Shown: in pieces, positions 1 to 5,283 of the stretch | Layout: every line of letters starts with the position of its first letter | Position numbering within the stretch: the stretch's first letter is position 1 | Assembly: GCA_022561955.1 (NCBI GenBank) | Contig: JADFQF010000120.1 | Coordinates: 1-5,697, forward strand | Source: Chloroflexota bacterium | Lineage (GTDB): Bacteria; Chloroflexota; Dehalococcoidia; SAR202; UBA11138 | Reading direction: 5' to 3' | DNA length: 5,697 nt | Notes under the pieces: generated by a model | Databases searched by the model: none | Seen by the model: the letters and a program-made list of their open reading frames with translations, nothing else | Told to the model about the DNA's origin: nothing | Translations under genes and position numbers: made by a program

Positions 1-25
1 GTCATTCCGGCGAAACTGAGAATCC
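1..25. repeat. Decayed copy of the same REP-like palindrome
   Basis: The left half, ATTCCGGCGAAA, is nearly identical to the intact copy at 72-99. The right half reads CTGAGAATCC instead of GCCGGAATCC, so only the outermost four base pairs of the stem survive. The element begins at the window edge and may extend left. Confidence 0.5.
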
Positions 26-71
26 TGATGGATCGTGAAGACAGCCATTCGACGAACCTGCTCTCACCGCC

Positions 72-99
72 GTCGTTCCGGCGAAAGCCGGAATCCAGA
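72..99. repeat. REP-like palindrome with GAAA tetraloop
   Basis: TTCCGGC (76-82), GAAA (83-86) and GCCGGAA (87-93) form a perfect seven-base-pair stem closed by a GNRA-type tetraloop. The palindrome is flanked by GTCG on the left and TCCAGA on the right. This matches a common class of dispersed intergenic palindrome (GTCATTCCGGCGAAAGCC-type). A second, decayed copy lies at 1-25. Confidence 0.6.
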
Positions 100-116
100 G
101 TACAAAGTCCAGCTAA

Positions 117-283
117 GGGCCTATCCGAAAACTGCCACGAATGGTTAGACAAGCTCAACACGAACGGACAATCTTACGTTCGCCCTGTCCGACTCCTAAG
201 AATGTATATCTCTGGAATCCGCTTCTGCGGAGAGCACTGCCGAAGGACCGTAGAACGTGCAAATTGGGTCTTCGGATATGCTC
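117..283. mobile_element. Candidate 167-base MITE-like element with imperfect terminal inverted repeats
   Basis: The ends 117-132 and 268-283 are inverted complements at 13 of 16 positions, including a perfect eight-base core TATCCGAA (122-129) / TTCGGATA (271-278). The interior carries no convincing gene and holds several small palindromes, for example TCCGC-TTCT-GCGGA at 218-231. No target-site duplication is obvious in the flanks, and no transposase is present. It could be a non-autonomous insertion remnant or a chance pairing. Confidence 0.3.
135..167. repeat. Divergent copy of a dispersed 'GACAAGCTC / ACGAACGG' intergenic motif
   Basis: The stretch contains CACGAATGG, GACAAGCTC and ACACGAACGG in the order and spacing of a palindromic intergenic repeat that I recall from many bacterial genomes (consensus roughly GGTTCGACAAGCTCACC with flanking CACGAACGG). 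This copy departs from that form at several bases. The right end can also pair further on: CGAACG (161-166) with CGTTCG (177-182), or CGGACA (165-170) with TGTCCG (186-191), giving two mutually exclusive stems. Confidence 0.4.
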
Positions 284-290
284 CATGAGC

Positions 291-352
291 GGTCTCTTTC
301 CGTCAAACAGAGATCCCCGTACGGCCGGATCTTGTGCCGGATTCTAGAGACC
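291..352. repeat. Nested palindrome just downstream of hisB
   Basis: Outer arms GGTCTCT (291-297) and AGAGACC (346-352) are perfect complements. They enclose an inner pair AGATCC (311-316) / GGATCT (327-332), which flanks the self-complementary CCGTACGG (317-324). A direct repeat GCCGGAT occurs at 324-330 and 336-342. The structure starts 29 bases past the hisB stop and could form a 3'-end stem on the his mRNA. No T-run follows on the minus strand, so a standard Rho-independent terminator is not supported. Confidence 0.4.
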
Positions 353-381
353 TTCTCCTCTGCGTAGGGTGCGGAAGATGG

Positions 382-978
382 CTAGCCGATGGTGCCCTTG
401 GTGCTGGGGACCTCGCCGCCGAGGCGATCATCGCGCGTCAGGGCCGCCCTCAGAGAGCGGGCCAGGCTCTTGAATATGGCCTCTGCCTTGTGGTGATTGT
501 TGGAGCCCGTGAGGATCTTGACGTGAAGGTTGAACGCGCCCTCCCGCGCCAGCGATTCCAGGAAGTGCCGAATCAGGTCGGCGGGCAGGCCGCCCAGGTC
601 GCTATCGGTCATGGGCGCGTCTATGACGGAGTACCCTCGTCCGCCGAAGTCCACGACGGTGAGGGCCAGGGTCTCGTCCAGCGGCACGTAGGTGTGGCCC
701 ATGCGGGTGATGCCCTTGGCGTCGCCCACGGCCTCCTTTAGCGCCCGTCCCAGCATGATGCCGACGTCCTCCACGAGGTGATGCCAGCCCACATGGGTGT
801 CGCCCTTCGCCGAAACGCTGATATCCATGAGGCCGTGACGCGAAAGCTGGGCCAGCAGATGGTCGAACATGCCGTTGCCCGTATCCACCTCGTACTTGCC
901 CGTACCATCGATATTCAACTCGACCGTTATCTGGGTCTCGGCGGTCTCGCGGCTCAGCTTCGCCCTGCGCTCCTCCAA
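382..978 (-). CDS. hisB: Imidazoleglycerol-phosphate dehydratase (monofunctional)
   Basis: HisB removes water from imidazoleglycerol phosphate to give imidazole-acetol phosphate, using Mn ions bound by duplicated His-rich motifs. The 198-residue length and a start directly at the dehydratase domain show the monofunctional form, without the N-terminal HAD phosphatase domain of E. coli HisB. Visible features are ETQITVELNIDGTG (14-27), MFDHLLAQLSRHG (37-49), the metal motif HHLVED (66-71), GHTYVPLDE (94-102), the second motif GSNNHHKAEAIFKS (158-171) and VPSTKG near the C-terminus. The first motif reads GWHHLVED where the usual form is DxHHTxED, so an Asp and a Thr are replaced while H66, H67, E70 and D71 remain. 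The start is TTG: an in-frame stop at 994-996 lies only five codons upstream, and the next Met is residue 37, too late for the fold. This is the last gene of the block. Confidence 0.95.
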   Translation of the reverse strand: MEERRAKLSRETAETQITVELNIDGTGKYEVDTGNGMFDHLLAQLSRHGLMDISVSAKGDTHVGWHHLVEDVGIMLGRALKEAVGDAKGITRMGHTYVPLDETLALTVVDFGGRGYSVIDAPMTDSDLGGLPADLIRHFLESLAREGAFNLHVKILTGSNNHHKAEAIFKSLARSLRAALTRDDRLGGEVPSTKGTIG

Positions 979-984
979 ATTATT

Positions 985-994
985 CTTTCCCTTT
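985..994 (-). promoter_or_regulatory. Purine-rich ribosome binding site for the hisB TTG start
   Basis: The minus strand reads AAAGGGAAAG shortly before TTG at 976-978. It resembles the AAGGAAAGG in front of hisC. Together with the upstream in-frame stop at 994-996, it fixes the TTG as the only plausible hisB start. Confidence 0.55.
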
Positions 995-998
995 CAAA

Positions 999-1069
999 GC
1001 CGCCCGGATTACGCGGCCTGGTTTCAATATTATCTTGCGGTTGCCTGTAATGAGCCCGGACGCGGTCCG
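999..1069 (-). other. hisC-hisB spacer with two short hairpins
   Basis: This part of the 91-base gap, the largest within the operon, contains two small inverted repeats. The first, CGGAC-GCG-GTCCG at 1057-1069, abuts the hisC stop codon. The second, GCCGC-(9)-GCGGC at 999-1017, lies just before the hisB ribosome site. Neither is followed by a T-run on the minus strand, so they are not intrinsic terminators. They could stabilise or mark processing of the mRNA, or be chance in GC-rich DNA. Confidence 0.3.
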
Positions 1070-2155
1070 CTAGATGACCTCTCTGAGGGCCGCGATGAAG
1101 GCGTCCGTCTCGTCGGGGGTGCCGACCGCCACCCTGAAGCTGTCCTGCAGCCGCTGGGAGCCGAAGTTTCGCACGAATACGCCCCTGCTCGCCAGGTCTT
1201 CGTATACTACGCCCGCCCTACCCGGCGCGAACTGGCACAGTATGAAGTTACCCCACGACGGCCATGGCGTGACACCGTCCATCTCCTGCAGCAGCGAGAA
1301 CATTCGGTCGCGCTCGTCCACGATCTTTCCGACGTTCTCCAGCAGGGCCGGGGCGTCTTCGAGCGAAGCGATGAGGGCCGACTCCGCGGCCACGTTGACG
1401 TTGTACGGCGACTTTATGTCCATCATGTGCTTCGCAATCCCGGGGTTCATGATGCCGTAGCCGACCCTGAGGCCCGCCAGGCCCGCCCACTTGCTCATCG
1501 TGCGCAGAATCACCAGGTTCTCGTTATCGGGCACCAGCTCGGCGGCCGTCTGACCGCAGAACTCGAAGTAGGCCTCGTCGACCACGACGATTCGACCGGT
1601 CTCCAGGAGGGCCTTGACCTGGTCGTTTGACGCCAGGTTGCCCGTGGGGTTGTTGGGCGAGCTAAGGAAGATTATCTTCGTCCTGTCGTCGACGGCATCC
1701 CGGGCGGCCTCGACGTCTATGTCAAACAGCTCGTTCCTGGGGACATATGAGATTGCGCCGCCGGCCACACGAGCGCAGAACCCGTACATGCCGAAGGTCG
1801 GCTCGAAGTCCAATATCTTGTCGCCATGATCTATGAAGAGCCGGAAGAGCAGGTCTATTAGCTCGTCGCTTCCCGCGCCGACGACGATGGAGTCCTGTTC
1901 CATTCCGGTGTATTCCGCGAGGGCCCGCCTCATCGACCTCTGCAATGGATCGGGGTAAATATGCAACGGCGTGTTAGCGACGGCGGCGGCGGCCTTCGGA
2001 GAGCCTCCGTAGGGGTTTTCGTTGCCGTTTAGCTTGACCACTTTGTCTGGAGCTATCCCGGCCCGCTTGGCCAGAAGCTCCGGCGGGTCGACGGGGTCGT
2101 AGGTCTGAATGTCGGTCAGGTGCGGCCTTATGAGTTTTTCAACGTCTACAGCCAT
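1070..2155 (-). CDS. hisC: Histidinol-phosphate aminotransferase
   Basis: HisC is a PLP-dependent fold-type I aminotransferase converting imidazole-acetol phosphate plus glutamate to L-histidinol phosphate. It has 361 residues, typical of the family. Signature elements in order are NENPYG (45-50), YPDP (67-70), SPNNPTG (166-172), the PLP-contacting VVDEAYFEF (191-199, D193 and Y196) and SKWAGLAGLRVGY (221-233). The Schiff-base lysine is K222, and the phosphate-binding Arg is probably R230. The conserved C-terminal substrate-carboxylate Arg is probably R341 in FRVAVGTPDE. The ATG start at 2153-2155 has an AAGGAAAGG purine-rich ribosome site upstream. It lies 47 bases after hisD on the same strand, in the commonly seen hisD-hisC-hisB order, which makes histidinol phosphate the most likely physiological product over aromatic amino acids. 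Confidence 0.96.
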   Translation of the reverse strand: MAVDVEKLIRPHLTDIQTYDPVDPPELLAKRAGIAPDKVVKLNGNENPYGGSPKAAAAVANTPLHIYPDPLQRSMRRALAEYTGMEQDSIVVGAGSDELIDLLFRLFIDHGDKILDFEPTFGMYGFCARVAGGAISYVPRNELFDIDVEAARDAVDDRTKIIFLSSPNNPTGNLASNDQVKALLETGRIVVVDEAYFEFCGQTAAELVPDNENLVILRTMSKWAGLAGLRVGYGIMNPGIAKHMMDIKSPYNVNVAAESALIASLEDAPALLENVGKIVDERDRMFSLLQEMDGVTPWPSWGNFILCQFAPGRAGVVYEDLASRGVFVRNFGSQRLQDSFRVAVGTPDETDAFIAALREVI

Positions 2156-2202
2156 GACTTTGCCTTTCCTTTTCTGTTAGCTACGAGCTGCCTGCGTTAT
2201 GG

Positions 2203-3525
2203 CTAAAGGAGCTCCTCGCGAATCTCCGCAGCCTCCGCATGGGCCGTAAAACCCTCGGCCCTACCCAGGACCGAGGCTGCTCTCGTTATTTTCTTCGATG
2301 TCTCCCGACTCAGCGCCACGATGGGGCTTATCTTCAGGAAGGAGTGTACACCCAAACCCGAGTTGAATCTCGCCGTTCCGGCAGTGGGCATCACATGGCT
2401 GGGGCCGGCCACGTAATCTCCCAGGACCTCGTAGGAGAACTCGCCGAGAAATATCATCCCCGCGTTCTTTATCTTTCCGACATAGGCCCAGGGGTCGCTC
2501 ACGTTCAGGCACAGGTGCTCCGGAGCGAAATCGTTGGCGAGCTCGATGGCCTCCAACACGTCCTGGACGACCGCTATGCAGCCCTGGCCCTCCACGGACG
2601 CCCTGGCGATGCTCCCTCGCTCCAGCCGGTCCAGTCTTACCTCGACCTCCCGCTGCACGTCCTCGGCAAGCCGCTCGGATGTCGTGATGAGCACCGGCCT
2701 GGCGAGGGGGTCATGCTCCGCCTGGGCGAGAAGGTCGGCGGCGCAGAGCGTGGCGTTGGCCGTGCCGTCGGCCAGGACAACCGTCTCGGTAGGGCCGTAA
2801 AGCCCATCGATGCCAACGTCACCATACACCATCTTTTTGGCCAGCGTAACAAATATATTTCCCGGACCGCAGATGGTGTCCACTCTCGGCACCGACTCCG
2901 TGCCGTAGGCCATGGCCGCGATGGCCTGAGGCCCACCTATGCGGAAAACCCTGTCGACGCCCGCGATGTCGGCCGCCACCAGCACCTCGGGAGAGGGCGC
3001 GTCACCTCTTGACGAGGGGGTACACATGATGACTTCCTCCACGCCCGCCACCCTGGCCGGAATGGCCGTCATGAGCACGGTTGACGGGTACGGAGCGGTC
3101 CCGCCGGGAACGTAGGCACCCGCACTCCGGACGGCGGTCACGACCTGGCCGTAGCCCTCGTCGTAATCGGTCCAGCTCTTTACGCGGCACATCTCGTGAA
3201 ATTTTCGCACGCGCTCGGCGGCGAGATTCAAGGCCTCGACGACCTCCTCATCCACGCCGTCGTAGGCCTCTGATATCGTCTTCTTGTCCACCTCGAATTC
3301 GTCGAGGTCCAGTCGATCGAGCTTCAGGGTCATCTCTCGCACCGCCGCGTCGCCGCGCTCCCGGACCTCTGCGATTATGTACCCTACCTCCTCGGCGGGC
3401 GTCATGGGCCTGCCGAAGGCTTTTTCGATGGACTCTAGGACCTGCGGCGAGACGTCATTCAGGTTCAGGCCCCTGCCCTGGGTCAATACCTGCCTCGCTG
3501 CCTCGATGCCTTTGACTATTTTCAC
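2203..3525 (-). CDS. hisD: Histidinol dehydrogenase
   Basis: HisD is the last enzyme of the pathway, a Zn-dependent, NAD-linked four-electron oxidation of L-histidinol to L-histidine in the cytoplasm. At 440 residues it has the normal family length. Recognisable blocks are [13 protein letters not shown] (138-150), the CGPGN block (219-223), AQAEHDPLA (267-275), NDFAPEHL (331-338) and [14 protein letters not shown] (368-381). The zinc ligands known from E. coli (Q259, H262, D360, H419) correspond to Q268, H271, D370 and H429, and the catalytic Glu/His pair (E326/H327) to E336/H337, all with a constant offset of ten. The enzyme therefore looks intact. The segment GLYGPTE (241-247) replaces the commoner 'AGPSE' seen in proteobacteria. 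The GTG start overlaps the preceding stop codon (GTGA), and a GGAG lies about ten bases upstream; coupled translation is likely. Confidence 0.97.
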   Translation of the reverse strand: MKIVKGIEAARQVLTQGRGLNLNDVSPQVLESIEKAFGRPMTPAEEVGYIIAEVRERGDAAVREMTLKLDRLDLDEFEVDKKTISEAYDGVDEEVVEALNLAAERVRKFHEMCRVKSWTDYDEGYGQVVTAVRSAGAYVPGGTAPYPSTVLMTAIPARVAGVEEVIMCTPSSRGDAPSPEVLVAADIAGVDRVFRIGGPQAIAAMAYGTESVPRVDTICGPGNIFVTLAKKMVYGDVGIDGLYGPTETVVLADGTANATLCAADLLAQAEHDPLARPVLITTSERLAEDVQREVEVRLDRLERGSIARASVEGQGCIAVVQDVLEAIELANDFAPEHLCLNVSDPWAYVGKIKNAGMIFLGEFSYEVLGDYVAGPSHVMPTAGTARFNSGLGVHSFLKISPIVALSRETSKKITRAASVLGRAEGFTAHAEAAEIREELL

Positions 3526-4268
3526 GACAGGTAGTCTCCGACGACATCGACGAGGCCATCGAGCGTCTGTCTCTTGTACTCGTCGAGGTTATCGGCCGGC
3601 ACGATCTCTTCGAGACGCTCCATGCCCTGCGGCACGTCCGCAACGAACTCGTCGACCATCCGGAACGCGGGATGGGTCTCGTCCCCCGACGCGATTCGTC
3701 GCGCCATGAATCGCAGCCTTTCCCACGTGAAGCCCCTGTCCATGAAGGATATGATCCACTGGGCCCACTCGGTGAGCTGCTGCGGCTCGATAAAGTCGAT
3801 GACGATGGCGCCGGTAGAGGTCGCGAGCGACGACTTCAAAGAGTCGGCGCTGTCCCAGGACTGCCTATCGAGCTCCAGCTGCATGGCCCTGTCGAGGACC
3901 AGGCCGTAGGTCTCGTCCTCGAAGACGTCCCTGTTGCCGAAGAAGGGCCGGAACATGCGCGAGATCCAGACCTCGTCCGCGATGAGGTGGGTAATGTACC
4001 CCGCGATAAAAGCCTGGGTTGGACCGCTGTGGCCGTTTGCGGCTTGCAGTCCGGGGTGCGCCTCGAAAAGCCCCTGCACTCCGGCGCCAACGTCCTCGAA
4101 GTCCAGGGTCGTGAAGTGATACTCCTCGCGTGTCTTTCGCGTGATGATGCGTATGTCCGGCGATGTAGAGCCGAGCAGATAGCAGCCCATATTCGCCTCC
4201 ACGACATCGCAGTCGAGGCGCTGGGCGACCTGCTTTGCCAGGTCCATGTGCGCTGGGAGATTGGGCAA
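3522..4268 (-). CDS. Zinc-dependent phospholipase C-like metal hydrolase inside the his operon
   Basis: This 248-residue protein resembles the zinc-dependent phospholipase C / S1-P1 nuclease-type fold (Pfam Zn_dep_PLPC). The match rests on the N-terminal MPNLPAHMDLA, GSTSPDIR (33-40), HFTTLDF (51-57) and GYITHLIADEVW (90-101). Probable metal ligands by analogy with Bacillus PLC are H7, D38, H51, H94 and D98 (an HxxxD pair). A second HxxxE-type pair is not evident, so the metal site may be reduced or use other residues. No signal peptide or membrane segment is visible, unlike secreted PLCs, which suggests a cytoplasmic role. The TTG start is supported by GGAGG seven bases upstream and by conservation of the first residues. 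It begins 19 bases after hisG, and its TGA overlaps the hisD GTG by four bases, so it is translated as part of the his operon. Its substrate is unknown. An attractive but unproven idea is a phosphatase acting on histidinol phosphate. Confidence 0.82.
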   Translation of the reverse strand: MPNLPAHMDLAKQVAQRLDCDVVEANMGCYLLGSTSPDIRIITRKTREEYHFTTLDFEDVGAGVQGLFEAHPGLQAANGHSGPTQAFIAGYITHLIADEVWISRMFRPFFGNRDVFEDETYGLVLDRAMQLELDRQSWDSADSLKSSLATSTGAIVIDFIEPQQLTEWAQWIISFMDRGFTWERLRFMARRIASGDETHPAFRMVDEFVADVPQGMERLEEIVPADNLDEYKRQTLDGLVDVVGDYLS

Positions 4269-4275
4269 CGACGGG

Positions 4276-4280
4276 CCTCC
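4276..4280 (-). promoter_or_regulatory. Shine-Dalgarno GGAGG deciding the TTG start of the PLC-like gene
   Basis: On the minus strand GGAGG lies seven bases before TTG at 4266-4268, a near-ideal spacing. The next ATG in frame is at codon 8 and would remove the conserved MPNLPA start of the family, including most of the segment around H7. The site falls in the 19-base gap after the hisG stop. Confidence 0.7.
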
Positions 4281-4287
4281 GGTGAAG

Positions 4288-5283
4288 CTAAGTTAGACGG
4301 GTGTGAGCCTGGCACTGGGACTGGAAGACGTAGTTTGGCTGGGACACCGTTACGCTGCTCCCACCGATCTGGCGGAACAGGTCCACGGCCCCAAGGAGCT
4401 TGTCCTTTTCGACGATCACGGTCACCGCGTACCAGCCCTGGCCGTCCTGCGAGTAGACCTTGGAGATCGTGGGGCCGCGAAGGCCCGAGATGTCTCCGTG
4501 CGCCAGCACGTAGTTTGCGACCTCTTCCGGGGCCTCGCCCTTCATGTTGGCGGTGATTGTGTAGAACTCCTTGGACTCCAGTCGGGCCTCGATCATGTCC
4601 ACCAGCGCCCTGGCCCTCTCGAGCTTCTTCTCATCGGCCGCGAGGACCCTTCGATTGCCTATCAGGCAGGCCTCGGAGGCCATTATGGAGCCGCCGACGA
4701 TCGTCTTGAGACGGTTCTCCCGCATCGTCGTGCCGCTCTCGGTGATGTCCACGATGATATCGGCGAATCCCATGGCCGGCGCCACCTCCAGGGTGCCGCT
4801 GGACTGCACGAGGGAAAAGAAGTTAATGCCGCTGCCCAGCAGGAATCGCTCCACGAGCCGGGGGAATTTGGTGGCTATTCGAAGGTCTCCGCCGTCCTGC
4901 CGAAACTCCACCGAGAGGTCGACCAGGTCCGCGAGCGAGGTCACATCGACCCAGGAGTCGGGAACGCCGACGACGAGCTCGCAGTGCCCGAACCCCAGGC
5001 CCTCTATGACGACGTTGGTATCTCCGCCCTCACGGCTCAGCTCCAGGTAGCGGTCATGGCCGACGATGCCGATGTCGGCGCTGCCCTCCTCCACCTTGGG
5101 GGTTATGTCGGCGCCCCGCTGAAACAGCACGGAGATGCCGGGCAACGATGGAATCTCCGCCGTGTACCTGCGCTGGTTGGTGCGGCGCACGCCGATTCCG
5201 CAGTCGCGAAGAAAGGCCAGCGTCGGCTCGTACAGGGCGCCGTCGCTCGAGACCGCAAGCCTGAGTACTCCGCTTCCGTTCAT
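4288..5283 (-). CDS. hisG: ATP phosphoribosyltransferase, long form
   Basis: HisG catalyses the first committed step of histidine synthesis, ATP + PRPP to phosphoribosyl-ATP, in the cytoplasm. It has 331 residues from the ATG at 5281-5283. The N-terminal catalytic part shows the RGADI segment (near residue 56) and the family signature at 161-192: E166-x-A168-P169, then ADIIVDITESGTT, the PRPP-binding loop. Residues about 230-318 (from ESKEFYTITANM to VTVSQPNYVF) match the HisG C-terminal ferredoxin-like domain. That domain binds the feedback inhibitor histidine in long-form enzymes, and short-form HisG (about 210 residues) lacks it. An 11-residue tail with no recognised role follows. I chose ATG over the TTG immediately upstream (5284-5286) because ATG forms a TGATG overlap with the hisZ stop; no strong Shine-Dalgarno is seen, so coupling to hisZ translation is likely. 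A long HisG next to a HisZ-like gene is unusual. Confidence 0.93.
   Translation of the reverse strand: MNGSGVLRLAVSSDGALYEPTLAFLRDCGIGVRRTNQRRYTAEIPSLPGISVLFQRGADITPKVEEGSADIGIVGHDRYLELSREGGDTNVVIEGLGFGHCELVVGVPDSWVDVTSLADLVDLSVEFRQDGGDLRIATKFPRLVERFLLGSGINFFSLVQSSGTLEVAPAMGFADIIVDITESGTTMRENRLKTIVGGSIMASEACLIGNRRVLAADEKKLERARALVDMIEARLESKEFYTITANMKGEAPEEVANYVLAHGDISGLRGPTISKVYSQDGQGWYAVTVIVEKDKLLGAVDLFRQIGGSSVTVSQPNYVFQSQCQAHTRLT

Noticed and set aside
218..231. TCCGC-TTCT-GCGGA hairpin as a his operon terminator
   Set aside because: The stem is only five pairs, no T-run follows on either strand, and it is about 150 bases past the hisB stop.
28..347. Two small overlapping plus-strand open frames in the left non-coding region
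   Set aside because: Their codons run through the REP-like palindrome and the other repeats, the products are Arg-rich without a domain, and no ribosome site is evident.
1..381. CRISPR array
   Set aside because: There are only two related palindromes, unequal in sequence, with no regular repeat-spacer pattern and no cas gene.
869..1630. Plus-strand open frame opposite hisB and hisC
   Set aside because: It spans two clearly real minus-strand genes and their spacer and has no recognisable domain.
3672..4556. Plus-strand open frame of 294 codons opposite the PLC-like gene
   Set aside because: It runs across the PLC-like gene and into hisG and has low-complexity Arg/Pro-rich composition. The minus-strand frame has family motifs and a good ribosome site.
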